Positions 7,562 through 16,085 of a stretch of DNA of 33,295 nt are shown here, piece after piece. Position numbers and translations under genes: made by a program. Every line of letters starts with the position of its first letter. Positions within the stretch are counted from its first letter, which is position 1. Source of the DNA: Spirochaetota bacterium (GTDB lineage Bacteria > Spirochaetota > UBA4802 > UBA5550); the NCBI GenBank assembly GCA_022709405.1, contig JAKLIV010000026.1, positions 1 through 33,295 of the forward strand, read 5' to 3'. The notes under the pieces are model-generated. The model was not told where the DNA came from and ran no database searches. It saw only the letters and a list, made by a program, of their open reading frames with translations.

Positions 7562-9106
7562 CTATTCATTAGTTTCTCTATTTGCAGATGACAGAGTCCA
7601 TGTGTATACTCCACCTGCAGAAAAAACCTCATCAAATAATCCCCAGCCATATGGATTATCATCCCACATCCAAAAATCATAGGTGCCGGCAGTAATATAG
7701 AAATACCATGTACCCAGTGAATAAGATGTTGCGTAGTTATAAACATCGGAACCGACCCACGAGGTCGAGGTTCCAGGCCTTCTCAAGAGGGAACCAACTC
7801 CATTTTGATAATCATTCACTATTTCCAATACTGCCGTGTTTGGTTCAAGGACATGGATAAGATTTACAACACCATTAGCGCTGGTTGTAATATTGTCAGT
7901 CTCATTAGATTCGAGAATAGCGCTATAACAGTCAACTATGTATCCGATGTAGTATCTGCTATTTGTAAAACCCGCATCAACCACAACGTTATTAACTGTT
8001 ATTTCAACATACTGTCCATTCAAAAGACCTGACGAGGTACCAGTCGATGTTAGGAGAGTATCTGAGGCGGTTATAGTATTGTCGGATGACAGGTAAACAT
8101 CAACATCGATCTCACCCGATCCAGAAGAGCCCACGTTTTCGACCTGAAGGGTTATCGTTATCGATCCATTGTCAAGAACTGATGCCGGAGTCACCAGAGC
8201 CCGAGGCCTAAGATTCGGGAGGTCCCGATCAATGATGATCTGCTGAACCACACCGCCGGTACTGACATTGTCTGTTTCATCAGACTCGCTGATACTATTC
8301 ATATGATCAACTATACTTCCAAAATAATATGTTCCAGCCGGCATGTCAGCGGAAACAGTAAAAAGCCCACTTACAACACCGCTTGAGTTACCATGTGCCA
8401 CGGGACCGACCAACACAGTGCCCAGATAAATGTCCGCCGCGCTGATGGTTTGATCCGTCGAAATGTAATAGTTAGCAACAACTCCCTCAGCATCGGCCTC
8501 GCCGTTATTCCCAATATTACATGAAAATGTAATATCATCCCCTACTGTTACATTTGAAGGGCAGGAAAGTGATACGAAATAGAGATTGGGCTGCAGTTCT
8601 GCAGGTTCAGTAACTTCCATAGAATCGCTTATTGTATTATCATCCTCATTAAACTCAACAATAGCGTTGCTTGAGTCTACTATTATGCCGATATAATATG
8701 TTCCAGCCGCTACGGCAGGCAAAGTAATATCAGCAGTATCCGGTTGATTTTCTAACTCATTCATGTCAACATTGGAAAAAATTTCTTCTCCGATAAATGT
8801 GTCCGAAGAATCGATACTTGCATCACCGGAAAGATAGAACTGAACCGTAAATGAATCATAATATGCATCAGCATATACTATCCAGTCCATATACAATGTA
8901 TAATCAATGCTGATGACCTCTCCCGCATCCGCTGTTGATGGAGTTTCCATCTCCAATATCCTTAAATTAATAGTAGGATCATTGACAATAGGGCCATCGT
9001 TATCCCCCCCGCCTCCTCCGCCTCCGTCATCACAACCGTACAATGAAAAAATGAAAACCCCCATGCATAGTGTAATAAAAAACCTCTTCAAGTTATTCAG
9101 TGCCAT
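7562..9106 (-). CDS. Lipoprotein with three CARDB repeats
   Basis: A 514-residue predicted lipoprotein. The ATG at 9106 is chosen over the one at 9112 because AAGGAG (9113-9118) lies six bases before it and would abut the other. The signal peptide ends in a lipobox-like SLYGC, so Cys25 should be lipidated, followed by DD and a run of seven glycines as tether. Three repeats of about 115-130 residues follow, each with the CARDB pattern: a strand, YYIS/FYLS..D.ISxxDxxLG, then GTYYxGxIVD and a conserved end (AIVEFNEDDNTIS, SISESDETDNVST, AILESNETDNITT). CARDB is an Ig-like, adhesion-associated domain. The last 90 residues form a separate beta-rich, Trp/Tyr-rich domain. The gene is clearly AT-richer than its surroundings. 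It is probably an envelope or surface protein with a binding role. Confidence 0.88.
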   Translation of the reverse strand: MALNNLKRFFITLCMGVFIFSLYGCDDGGGGGGGDNDGPIVNDPTINLRILEMETPSTADAGEVISIDYTLYMDWIVYADAYYDSFTVQFYLSGDASIDSSDTFIGEEIFSNVDMNELENQPDTADITLPAVAAGTYYIGIIVDSSNAIVEFNEDDNTISDSMEVTEPAELQPNLYFVSLSCPSNVTVGDDITFSCNIGNNGEADAEGVVANYYISTDQTISAADIYLGTVLVGPVAHGNSSGVVSGLFTVSADMPAGTYYFGSIVDHMNSISESDETDNVSTGGVVQQIIIDRDLPNLRPRALVTPASVLDNGSITITLQVENVGSSGSGEIDVDVYLSSDNTITASDTLLTSTGTSSGLLNGQYVEITVNNVVVDAGFTNSRYYIGYIVDCYSAILESNETDNITTSANGVVNLIHVLEPNTAVLEIVNDYQNGVGSLLRRPGTSTSWVGSDVYNYATSYSLGTWYFYITAGTYDFWMWDDNPYGWGLFDEVFSAGGVYTWTLSSANRETNE

Positions 9107-9362
9107 TGACATCTCCTTTAAAAAATAGCATCAAATGCATGCTCTATATTATTTTAATTTCATTGATTACAATAATTTTTTAGAGTCAACCACTATTTTA
9201 TTTATAATATGGACGGTGGGGAGGGGTAAAACCCTGTTACATATTACTTATTGTGTCATTTCCGTAATAGACAAAAAATGATTGTAATCCCCGCCTGAAA
9301 TAATAGAATTCCCAGGCACTTGATTCGAATACACACATAAAAGCATAATTACAGGAGGATCC

Positions 9363-9764
9363 ATGAAAAGAGAAATATCAATCAGCATGCTGAGGCTCAC
9401 GTTGGGCGCGTTCTTTCTCGTGCTCGGATTAATAGGCGTGATCCCGAGGGTCCAGGAAACGGTCTTCACGCTCAACGACCACCTCGGCCTTGAAATCTTC
9501 TTCGGCCTGGTCGAGCTGATCTGCGGGATACTGCTCGTGGCCGGGCTCTTCATGACAAAGGGCAGAAAGGCGATCCGCACCGCGAGCCTCGTGGTGATCA
9601 TCTTCTGGGGACTCAGGATTTTTCTTTCCAAGTTCGTATGGGGGATTTCGTTCGTACACCAGGGCGTCCTCTTTCATCCGTCGTTCGCCACATGGATTCT
9701 GGTGCTTACCGCCGAGCTGGTCATACTCGCAGGGCTTTTTATCGTGTACCGGGCATACGAATAG
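9363..9764 (+). CDS. Four-TM integral membrane protein (DoxX-like size and layout)
   Basis: A 133-residue hydrophobic protein with four predicted membrane segments at about 8-27, 43-64, 71-90 and 109-129. A strong AGGAGG Shine-Dalgarno (9353-9358) lies four bases before the ATG. I do not recognise a catalytic motif. Size and topology resemble small DoxX-like membrane proteins, but the similarity is only general. It stands alone between the CARDB gene and a SHOCT gene, with a hairpin terminator behind it. Confidence 0.7.
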   Translation: MKREISISMLRLTLGAFFLVLGLIGVIPRVQETVFTLNDHLGLEIFFGLVELICGILLVAGLFMTKGRKAIRTASLVVIIFWGLRIFLSKFVWGISFVHQGVLFHPSFATWILVLTAELVILAGLFIVYRAYE

Positions 9765-9819
9765 CGGGGATTATAAATCCGCTCCCGCTCGGTAAAACAA
9801 ATCGACTTGACAAGCTGCT

Positions 9820-9853
9820 AAGGGCCGTTCCTGACAGGGACGGCCCTTATTGT
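9820..9853 (+). terminator. Probable terminator after the 4-TM gene
   Basis: AAGGGCCGT (9820-9828) and ACGGCCCTT (9840-9848) form a strong GC stem around an 11-base loop that can extend the pairing, followed by ATTGT. The T-tract is short, so it may be a weaker or bidirectional terminator. Confidence 0.6.
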
Positions 9854-9967
9854 ATCCAGAGATCTTGAAATCCGGAAAATATTTAAGAAATACATAAAAT
9901 TTTAAATTTATGAAACTCTGCGAAACTTTCCAGGGTCTAAATTCCAAAAAGATTGGAGATGAATACC

Positions 9968-10288
9968 ATGAAAAAAATAGCATTCTTTACGGGAACTTTC
10001 GTTGCGCTGCCGCTGCTGGCCGTGGCCCAAGGGTTGGGCGGCGGGCCCTGCGGATACGGCTTCGGGCCGGGCATGCATGGTTATTTCGGATATGGAGGAG
10101 GAATTGTCATGTGGATACTGACCATCACGGTTGTGGCGTTTCTGGTTTTCGCCGGAATTAAAATGTTTAAAGACAGGAAGGATTCCGGCGCTGCGGCTGA
10201 CGACCCGCTGAAGGTCCTGAAGGCCCGATACGCCAGGGGCGAGATCACCAAAGAGCAGTTCGACTCGATGAAGAAGGATATCGCCTGA
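9968..10288 (+). CDS. Small membrane protein with C-terminal SHOCT domain
   Basis: A 106-residue protein. The N-terminus (MKKIAFFTGTFVALPLLAVA) is a signal peptide or membrane anchor. A Gly/Tyr-rich stretch follows (about 22-45, GGGPCGYGFGPGMHGYFGYG), then a clear TM helix at 46-66. The C-terminal SHOCT domain at 78-106 is DDPLKVLKARYARGEITKEQFDSMKKDI, a short oligomerisation motif found at the ends of many proteins. ATG 9968 is preferred because GGAG (9955-9958) is nine bases upstream; an ATG at 9959 would touch that site. Similar small Gly-rich TM-SHOCT proteins are often found near heavy-metal or envelope-stress genes, but their function is not known. A stable hairpin follows the stop. Confidence 0.82.
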   Translation: MKKIAFFTGTFVALPLLAVAQGLGGGPCGYGFGPGMHGYFGYGGGIVMWILTITVVAFLVFAGIKMFKDRKDSGAAADDPLKVLKARYARGEITKEQFDSMKKDIA

Positions 10289-10298
10289 GCATGAAACT

Positions 10299-10324
10299 GC
10301 GCTCCGGCAGCGATGCCGGAGCGC
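10299..10324. other. 11-bp GC-rich hairpin with GCGA tetraloop
   Basis: GCGCTCCGGCA (10299-10309) and TGCCGGAGCGC (10314-10324) form a perfect stem closed by GCGA, a GNRA tetraloop. It lies between the SHOCT gene and the convergent methyltransferase gene. There is no T-tract; it is likely a transcript-end or stabilising hairpin for one or both genes. Confidence 0.55.
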
Positions 10325-10331
10325 GATGATT

Positions 10332-11636
10332 TCAGGCGCGCCTTTCCTTTCGGCCGGGTCTGCGGGCGCCCTCCCTTTTAATCGAAAAATCCCTTTTCAG
10401 CAGCACCATGACCTCGATTTCCGGGGTTCCGGGAAACATGTCGAGCGGCGCGCATTCGACCGGACCGTATCCGCACCTTGCCCACCGCGCGAGCTCGCCC
10501 GGGATCGTTTCGAGCCCGCAGAACACGTTGAGCGCAAGCTCGGGCCCGCGCGAGGCGATATTCTCTATCACCCCCGGCGCGGTCCCGCTTCTCGGCGGAT
10601 CGAGCAGAAAATATTCGGGCAGGCGCGTCTGCGGCAACGCCGAGACGTTTTTCCGGTCGATCCTCCTCGCGTGAAAATCCCACCTGCCCCTGTAGCCGCT
10701 CCTCTTCATGTTGTCCCTGGCGGATTCTATCGCGGCGCGGCCGTAATCGACGCCGATGACCTCGTCGTAATCCCCTGAAAGAAAACACGAGAAAAAACCG
10801 TACCCGCAGTACAGGTCAACGAGCCTGCCGCCGCCGCCGTGATCGAGAAGCCGTTTGGCCGCGTCGAGCATGGCGCCGCATATCGACAGGTTCACCTGCG
10901 AAAAGCATTCCGGCGCGAACGAGTATCGCGCCTCGTTCACGGTGACGCTCAGCTCCCCGGGGCCGAATAGCCTTTTCATGCGCGGGCCATCGATCTCGGA
11001 GGAGGTATTGAAGTAATACTTCGATCCCTCGGGATCGTGGTACAGGAAAGCGGCGTCGAGCTTCGTATTGGACTCTTTCAGGCGCTCCGCAATGCCGGTA
11101 AAGGCGTTCACGATCGCGGCGCTGATTTCGGTCACGTTGAAAATGAGCGCGGCCGAATCGTAGCCGCCGCGGATGACGGCGAAATTGAGGCTGCCGGAGA
11201 TTTTCCTGTTTGCGTTCTCGTTGAGGACCGAACCGAGCCGCGAAAAGATATCGGCGTGAAACCCGGGCTCAAGGAGCGAGGGCGCGTCGCTCAGGGCGGA
11301 TTCATCGGACGAAAGAACGAGGCCGCCGCCCCGCCGGTGCGCGCGCCTCTTTGAGGTCGTACGGTAATGGCGCGGTAACGGTGATTCGATGATGGACGAT
11401 GCCGGGCACGCGCGGGTCAGCTCGTACCAGTATGAGGAAAAGGCCCTGTCCTTGCACCTGATTTCGTCGCGGTAATCCATCGGGGCGAGCGGCTCGGGGC
11501 CCGAAAGCTGGCGCCCTGTTTCGTGCACGAGCCGGCGGATATAGCCGGCGTTGCCGGCCGGTTTTTCACCGGGCTGATTTTTGTTGGAACGCTTCATCCG
11601 CTGTCGCCGGGTGGAAAGGTTAGCAGTGTCCTTCAT
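10332..11636 (-). CDS. TrmA/RlmD-like RNA m5U methyltransferase family protein, divergent
   Basis: A 434-residue SAM-dependent methyltransferase of the RNA m5U family (TrmA/RlmC/RlmD). SAM motif I is LVDLYCGYGFFSCFL, as in the DLYCGxGxFS family signature. Next come IGVDYGRAAIESARDN and the LLDPPRSG motif. The expected catalytic cysteine is C373 in NVFCGLETIP, where relatives read YVSCNPxTLARD. DMFPGTPEIEVMVLL corresponds to DxFPxTxHVExVxLL, keeping the final Glu but with the His changed to Glu. The four-cysteine Fe-S cluster of RlmD is not seen and the N-terminus is Arg/Lys-rich. The first ATG is kept; M14 (11597) is an alternative, neither with a clear Shine-Dalgarno. It begins 18 bp after the chemotaxis receptor gene, so it is co-transcribed. 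Confidence 0.83.
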   Translation of the reverse strand: MKDTANLSTRRQRMKRSNKNQPGEKPAGNAGYIRRLVHETGRQLSGPEPLAPMDYRDEIRCKDRAFSSYWYELTRACPASSIIESPLPRHYRTTSKRRAHRRGGGLVLSSDESALSDAPSLLEPGFHADIFSRLGSVLNENANRKISGSLNFAVIRGGYDSAALIFNVTEISAAIVNAFTGIAERLKESNTKLDAAFLYHDPEGSKYYFNTSSEIDGPRMKRLFGPGELSVTVNEARYSFAPECFSQVNLSICGAMLDAAKRLLDHGGGGRLVDLYCGYGFFSCFLSGDYDEVIGVDYGRAAIESARDNMKRSGYRGRWDFHARRIDRKNVSALPQTRLPEYFLLDPPRSGTAPGVIENIASRGPELALNVFCGLETIPGELARWARCGYGPVECAPLDMFPGTPEIEVMVLLKRDFSIKREGARRPGRKERRA

Positions 11637-11654
11637 CGCGTATCGAGCCGGAAA

Positions 11655-13220
11655 TCACAATTTATCGTTTTCATCCATTATCCGCTTGAGCTCGTCCGCG
11701 ATCTTTTTCATCCTCTCATAGCTCAGTTTCAGGGCCTCGGCGTTTCTGGTGTTCTCCTGCACGAGGGAGTTTGTGTTCTCTATTGACCTGGCGACTTCGT
11801 GGATCGAAAGGGACTGCTCGGAAGACGCGTCCCTGATGAACTGCGACTTCTCGTAAACGTTCTTGTTCCTGAGCATCATGTCGCCCTGAAGCTCTTTCTG
11901 GCCCGAGATGATCTTCATCGTTTCAACGGCCTTCACCTGCACCGTATTGAGGGTCCCGCCCAGAGACTCGATGAAACTTATGATCTTGTCGATGATGGAG
12001 TTCGAAAAAACGACATCGCTCTTGCTCGTCTCGATGAGGTCCTTGATCTTTTTCAGTTCGCTCGACGAGCTGTCGGCGAGCTTTCCGATCTCGTCGGCGA
12101 CCACCGCGAATCCCCTTCCATGTTCGCCCGCCCTGGCCGCCTCGATCGCTGCATTGAGCGAAAGCAGGTTGATCTTGTCGAAGAAGTCGTCGATGATCCC
12201 GGCTATGGTCTGGATGTTCTCAGAATTGACCAGCGACCGCTTGTTCACCTCGTTGAGCTCTCCGGTCGACGACCTGCCGTCGGAGGAAAGCTTCGCAATC
12301 GTCATGAACTCCTTCTGGAGGTCGGTCCCGAACAACTGGAGCGAATCTATGAGCCTGGAAAGCGAGTTGATGCTTTCGCTGAGATCGTTGACCGATTCGT
12401 TCTGGTCCCTGGTGGCGTGCTCGACGCTCGAGGTGCTCGAGGATATCTCCTCTATCGATGCAACGAGCTGCTCGATCGTCGCCGCCTCGGTCTGCATGTT
12501 GGTAAGTATGTTCGACACCGCTTCCTCTGTCACGGACATGGCCCCGGTAAGCTGGTTGTATGAATCCCGTATGGTGCGCACGAGATCCAGGATGTACCGG
12601 TTTTTCTGCTCGCTCTTTCGGGTTTCGTCCTGGCTTATCCTCAGGGAAAGCTTGAGCGAGCGGATGGTGATGATCGAAACCGCGTACAGGAGTATCAGCG
12701 TGAACAGCACGATGATGCTTCCGCGCCTGACCATGTCGCCGACGATCTCGGGGGACGTCGTGATTGCTGCAACATCGAGTCTCGCGTAGTTCAGCCCGAT
12801 GGCCGCGATGAGCATTCCCATAACCAGGACGTGAACCCATCTCAGCGAAAAAACTGTGGCCAGCAGGAGCGTGGGGAACGCGAAAAACGCCACGGTGATA
12901 AGGCTCAGCTCGGGAGTGCGCATTGAACCGCCCAGCACGATGATTATCGTCTGGAACACCGCGAGCAGGGAAGCGGCGGCGCGCGCCTTTCCCTTGATGA
13001 TCAGCGTCATGGCGATTGACGCCGAGATGCAGGATGTGCCGCTTGTCGCGAAAGAAACCCAGAACCCCAGCTTGCGAAGATTTACGAAGAACAGGACAAC
13101 CATCACGAAAATGAAAAACACGCACAGAAAAAACAGGAACTTCGCGATCGTCCTGGTAAAAACGTCCTCATCATCGTATCTGGAAAATAATATCGAGCCA
13201 CGTGTTTCCCGAGCGGACAT
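11655..13220 (-). CDS. Methyl-accepting chemotaxis protein with six-TM sensor region
   Basis: A 521-residue chemoreceptor. The ATG at 13220 is chosen because TTAAGGGG (13227-13234) lies six bases upstream; the longer frame would need a TTG at 13265. About six hydrophobic segments occupy residues 25-185, instead of the usual two TMs with a periplasmic ligand domain. The sensing part is therefore membrane-embedded, or signals come from inside. A long coiled coil follows. The CheW/CheA-contacting hairpin tip is around 346-385 ([20 protein letters not shown]...[14 protein letters not shown]), which is very well conserved. It should be part of the receptor array controlling flagellar rotation or another CheA pathway. 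The m5U-methyltransferase-like gene follows closely downstream. Confidence 0.95.
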   Translation of the reverse strand: MSARETRGSILFSRYDDEDVFTRTIAKFLFFLCVFFIFVMVVLFFVNLRKLGFWVSFATSGTSCISASIAMTLIIKGKARAAASLLAVFQTIIIVLGGSMRTPELSLITVAFFAFPTLLLATVFSLRWVHVLVMGMLIAAIGLNYARLDVAAITTSPEIVGDMVRRGSIIVLFTLILLYAVSIITIRSLKLSLRISQDETRKSEQKNRYILDLVRTIRDSYNQLTGAMSVTEEAVSNILTNMQTEAATIEQLVASIEEISSSTSSVEHATRDQNESVNDLSESINSLSRLIDSLQLFGTDLQKEFMTIAKLSSDGRSSTGELNEVNKRSLVNSENIQTIAGIIDDFFDKINLLSLNAAIEAARAGEHGRGFAVVADEIGKLADSSSSELKKIKDLIETSKSDVVFSNSIIDKIISFIESLGGTLNTVQVKAVETMKIISGQKELQGDMMLRNKNVYEKSQFIRDASSEQSLSIHEVARSIENTNSLVQENTRNAEALKLSYERMKKIADELKRIMDENDKL

Positions 13221-13263
13221 AATGGACCCCTTAAGCAGGTTGATATTTATCACTGGAAATGCC

Positions 13264-13272
13264 AATATACCA
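13264..13272 (-). promoter_or_regulatory. Extended -10 promoter element for the chemoreceptor gene
   Basis: On the minus strand TGGTATATT (13272 to 13264) fits the extended -10 form TGnTATAAT. Transcription would start near 13257, giving a leader of about 36 bases to the ATG at 13220 and excluding the TTG at 13265. The -35 is poor. Confidence 0.4.
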
Positions 13273-13406
13273 GAATACGCTACGGGATTAAAGTCTTTTT
13301 AGAGTAGGTACAAATAAAAAATTCCCTTGATACATCATGATGCAAGACCGTTAATCATGCCATAATAAGGAGTGATTATCGTTATCATTAATCCGCTGCA
13401 ACGGCC

Positions 13407-14366
13407 CTACCATCCGCCCGAGGCGCCGCCGCCTCCGGAGCTGCCGCCCCCGCCGGAAAATCCTCCTGACCCGCCTGAGGAGCTCCATCCTCCCGATGAC
13501 GAGGAAGAGAACGTCATCCCCCCGATGGTCGCCGTGCCCTTGGTCTTCAGGTCCAGGCCGGCCTTTTTGTACCATTCGGTGCGGCTCATGATGAGCTTCG
13601 CCGCGGGGAATCCGGCCAGATATATCGCCAGCAGGGTAATAGCGCCCTTCACGCCGACAACCACGATCGGAAACATCGCCCAGAAGGGGATTAAAAACAG
13701 GTAGAGAAACCAGCCCATGCCCGACGGCGTGAGGACCCCGATCACGGTGAACAGGCCGATGATGCCGAAGATGAAGCAGCCGAAAAGGATCCTCTCCATT
13801 ATGGAAAGATCGGGGCCTTCGAAGAACGAATCCCCCCCGCCCGAAGAAGACGCGTCATCCGCAACCGCGGCCTCAGGGTCTTCGAGCTGCGTTATTATGG
13901 CCATGGTCCCTGCGGTGAGGCCCCCGTCGAAGTCGTCGGCCCTGAACCGCGGCGCCATGACATCCTCGATGATGCGCCCGGCCCTGAGATCGGTGAGTAC
14001 GCCCTCGAGCCCGTAGCCCACCTCGATGCGCATGCGCCGGTCGAGCACCGCCACTATTACCAGCACGCCGTTGTCCCTGTCTTTTCTCCCGAGCTTCCAT
14101 ACGTCGAATACCCGTATGGCGAATTCCTCGATGGGTTCGTTATCAAGCGTGGTGACCGTAAGCACCGCGACCTGGTTGGTCGTGCGGTTTTCGTGGGATT
14201 TTAAAAGTTCCGAAAGATGCTCGGTGGTCGCCGCACTCAGGATGCGGGCGTTGTCAGTGACCCGTCCCTCGAGGCGCGGGACCGGTACGAGCGCCATCGC
14301 AGGCATGCACGCAAGAAGCAAGAAAATCGCCGCGTCAAGCAAAAGATTTACACGCCGGGGCCTCAC
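13407..14366 (-). CDS. TPM-domain membrane protein with Gly/Ser-rich tail (YgcG-like)
   Basis: A 319-residue exported membrane protein. A signal peptide (about 1-25) precedes a TPM (YgcG/Psb32) domain at about 30-165, with RVTDNARILSAAT, TTNQVAVLTVTTLDNEPIEEFAIRVFDVWKLG, NGVLVIVAVLDRRMRIEVGYGLEG and a DGGLTAGTMAII end. An Asp/Ser/Gly linker, two to three TM helices (about 190-275) and a C-terminal tail of almost pure Gly, Ser and Trp complete it. This is the standard YgcG layout; the TPM fold is linked to membrane-protein quality control or phosphatase-like roles, not firmly known. It starts with GTG inside the stop of the upstream gene (GTGA, 14363-14366), with AAGGGGG seven bases before, so the two are translationally coupled. 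Confidence 0.9.
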   Translation of the reverse strand: MRPRRVNLLLDAAIFLLLACMPAMALVPVPRLEGRVTDNARILSAATTEHLSELLKSHENRTTNQVAVLTVTTLDNEPIEEFAIRVFDVWKLGRKDRDNGVLVIVAVLDRRMRIEVGYGLEGVLTDLRAGRIIEDVMAPRFRADDFDGGLTAGTMAIITQLEDPEAAVADDASSSGGGDSFFEGPDLSIMERILFGCFIFGIIGLFTVIGVLTPSGMGWFLYLFLIPFWAMFPIVVVGVKGAITLLAIYLAGFPAAKLIMSRTEWYKKAGLDLKTKGTATIGGMTFSSSSSGGWSSSGGSGGFSGGGGSSGGGGASGGW

Positions 14367-15031
14367 CGGTCGGCCCCCTTCTGCTGCACCACTGCGTCGT
14401 CGATCTCATTGGATTTTTTTCCGGAAGATACGAATCCAGCCGAGACGAGCTCAGCTTCAAGGGCCCCGAGGCCGGCTACAAATGCCTGGAAAAGCCCGTC
14501 GCCCCGAAGGCGTCCGCGCATCCGGTCAATGACCGTGTCCAGGGCCTTGCGCCCGAGCCTGGCCGAAATCCCGCTGTCGGGCACGATCACCACCCTGCGT
14601 TCGAAAAGTCCCGCCAGCACGAGGACGCCCGTGCGGCCGCACGCGGTGAACATCCCGCGTTCGAGGAAAACGACACGGGCGTACTGGTCGACTTCGGTTT
14701 CTGCGCGCGCCCGGTCGAGAAAAAGCCGGCCGAAAAAGGGGCAGAACACCGATACGATTGCGGCGAGAGCGCCCGCGCCCAGCACGATCAGCAGGGACAG
14801 GGGCGTTCTCAGGACCGCGGCCCATCCGGGCAGTGCGAACGCTGCGACGAGCAGGGCGAGCGCGGACAGGGATACAGCAAGGGCAAAGGCCTTCCAGGGG
14901 ATTTCGGGATAGTTGTCGCACTTGCCGACCACTGCGGCCACGAGTTCGATGCCGGTTCGCTCCTCGATCTTTGCGACCAGGTCGCGCAGCGCGCCTGACT
15001 GTTCATCGGTGAAATACGTTGATTTACCCAT
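14363..15031 (-). CDS. TPM-domain membrane protein, partner of the downstream YgcG-like protein
   Basis: A 222-residue protein from the ATG at 15031; a TTG at 15061 with a nearby AAGG would add 10 residues and cannot be excluded. The N-terminal part (YFTDEQSGALRDLVAKIEERTGIELVAAVVGKCDNYPE) is the start of a TPM-like domain. It is interrupted by two TM helices (about 48-100), and then the domain resumes (ARVVFLERGMFTACGRTGVLVLAGLFERRVVIVPDSGI..RLG). This split layout is that of the shorter TPM protein often encoded next to YgcG. The overlap with the next gene implies a stoichiometric pair. LemA, the third member in many genomes, is not present here. Confidence 0.82.
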   Translation of the reverse strand: MGKSTYFTDEQSGALRDLVAKIEERTGIELVAAVVGKCDNYPEIPWKAFALAVSLSALALLVAAFALPGWAAVLRTPLSLLIVLGAGALAAIVSVFCPFFGRLFLDRARAETEVDQYARVVFLERGMFTACGRTGVLVLAGLFERRVVIVPDSGISARLGRKALDTVIDRMRGRLRGDGLFQAFVAGLGALEAELVSAGFVSSGKKSNEIDDAVVQQKGADR

Positions 15032-15077
15032 AATGGGACGACATATTGACGGTTCTTTCAAGCCACCTTATATCTAA

Positions 15078-15245
15078 TTACAATCTTTCCCGCAATGCAA
15101 GGATTTTTTTAATGAAGGATCCCTGATTTATTCCAGGCAGGCTGAGGGCCCCGGGATCATCGGATTTCGACAACCATACCCGGCGGACGCCGCCGGCGTC
15201 CATGATCGCATAACTGCCGTCTGAACTGCGCAGGATTAGTTGCAT
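15078..15245 (-). CDS. Possible 55-residue protein at the head of the TPM operon
   Basis: An ATG-to-TAA frame of 55 codons, MQLILRSSDGSYAIMDAGG...INQGSFIKKILALRERL, beginning 24 bases after a predicted transcription start and ending 16-46 bp before the first TPM gene. The composition looks protein-like and the middle uses GC-rich third positions like the neighbours. There is no Shine-Dalgarno at normal distance and I recognise no family. It may be a real small gene, a leader peptide, or just the 5' leader of the TPM mRNA. Confidence 0.4.
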   Translation of the reverse strand: MQLILRSSDGSYAIMDAGGVRRVWLSKSDDPGALSLPGINQGSFIKKILALRERL

Positions 15246-15275
15246 GATTAATAATTGACTAAAAATCCCCCCCGG

Positions 15276-15303
15276 GTATTATTTCCCGATCATCATGATT
15301 CAA
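15276..15303 (-). promoter_or_regulatory. Candidate promoter of the TPM operon
   Basis: Minus strand TTGAAT (15303-15298), a 16-base spacer and TAATAC (15281-15276). The expected start near 15269 would give a leader covering the 55-codon frame ahead of the TPM genes. Confidence 0.4.
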
Positions 15304-15357
15304 AAATGTTTTTTTATTTAATGATCAGGTTCGATAAAAGACATTCGGAGGGTAAAA

Positions 15358-15945
15358 ATGTTAAAAAGAAACATGGCGATTTTAATCATGCTCTTCCTTG
15401 GACTGGCGTCGGTATGCGGATGCGATGACGGCGATTCGGACTCGAAGAGCTCACCTGCCACGGCCGAACTGCATTATGATGGCGATCCCGTGCCCGCAAG
15501 CGGCGACGGAGGCATCCCGGGCCAGACCAACGAATACCTCGTCTATTTTAACGCGGCGGAACTGCAAGCCTATGTTGGCTGGGAAATTACCCAGGTGAGA
15601 ATCTGCTACTGCGAAAGCAGTTTCAATCCCCCCACCCATGATTTTACGGTCAATATCTACGGCAAAGGCACAACCACAACGCCGGGGACATTGCTGTTCA
15701 ACCAGGCATATACTCTCACCAAGGGCTGGAACACGATAACTTTATCAGCGCCGCTCGTCATCGGCTCGGACACCGAAATCTGGGCCGGGTATGCAACATC
15801 GATCGGAAGCTGCTGGCCGGCTTCAACTGACGACAACGCATACGAAGACAATAAAAACTGGATCCGTGAAACAGCTCCCACGCCGGGGGTATACGGAGAA
15901 TGGACGTACCATAATCTGAATATCAGGATAATTGTCCAGGAATAA
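15358..15945 (+). CDS. Predicted lipoprotein, beta-sandwich type
   Basis: A 195-residue predicted lipoprotein. The signal peptide MLKRNMAILIMLFLGLASVC ends with a lipobox around LASVCGC; lipidation is most likely at Cys22, giving a mature CDDGDSDSK... N-terminus. The remainder is beta-strand rich and without repeats: NEYLVYFNAAELQAYVGWEI, VRICYCESS, FTVNIYGKGT, TLTKGWNTITLSAPLVI, TEIWAGYATS. It resembles sandwich domains that accompany PKD/fibronectin modules in secreted proteins. The stretch WNTITLSAPLVIGSDTEIWAGY is typical of those. GGAGGG (15347-15352) lies five bases before the ATG. It is monocistronic with a hairpin behind it. Function unknown. Confidence 0.8.
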   Translation: MLKRNMAILIMLFLGLASVCGCDDGDSDSKSSPATAELHYDGDPVPASGDGGIPGQTNEYLVYFNAAELQAYVGWEITQVRICYCESSFNPPTHDFTVNIYGKGTTTTPGTLLFNQAYTLTKGWNTITLSAPLVIGSDTEIWAGYATSIGSCWPASTDDNAYEDNKNWIRETAPTPGVYGEWTYHNLNIRIIVQE

Positions 15946-15958
15946 TAGGACAGTTTCT

Positions 15959-15997
15959 GCGCGGGGCCTTGTGCATTCTACAGCGCCCCGCGCTTGT
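15959..15997 (+). terminator. Probable terminator after the lipoprotein gene
   Basis: GCGCGGGGC (15959-15967) pairs with GCCCCGCGC (15985-15993), loop 17 bases, followed by only TTGT. It is strong in stem and weak in T-tract. Confidence 0.5.
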
Positions 15998-16085
15998 ACG
16001 CAAAACAACCCCTGCGCCCGAATTTGCCGTAAGAGGCCCGATGGGTCACGCCGCATGATCACGGTACAGGCATGCGGCGCGCCTG

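Noticed and set aside
9004..9010. Run of seven C residues in the Gly-rich tether of the CARDB lipoprotein, considered as a phase-variation tract
   Set aside because: It is short, simply part of mixed Gly codons (GGA, GGC, GGG), and there is no second sign of slippage.
13372..13704. A Pro-rich plus-strand frame (PPEAPPPPELPPPPENPP...)
   Set aside because: It is the complement of the Gly/Ser tail of the TPM protein on the minus strand.
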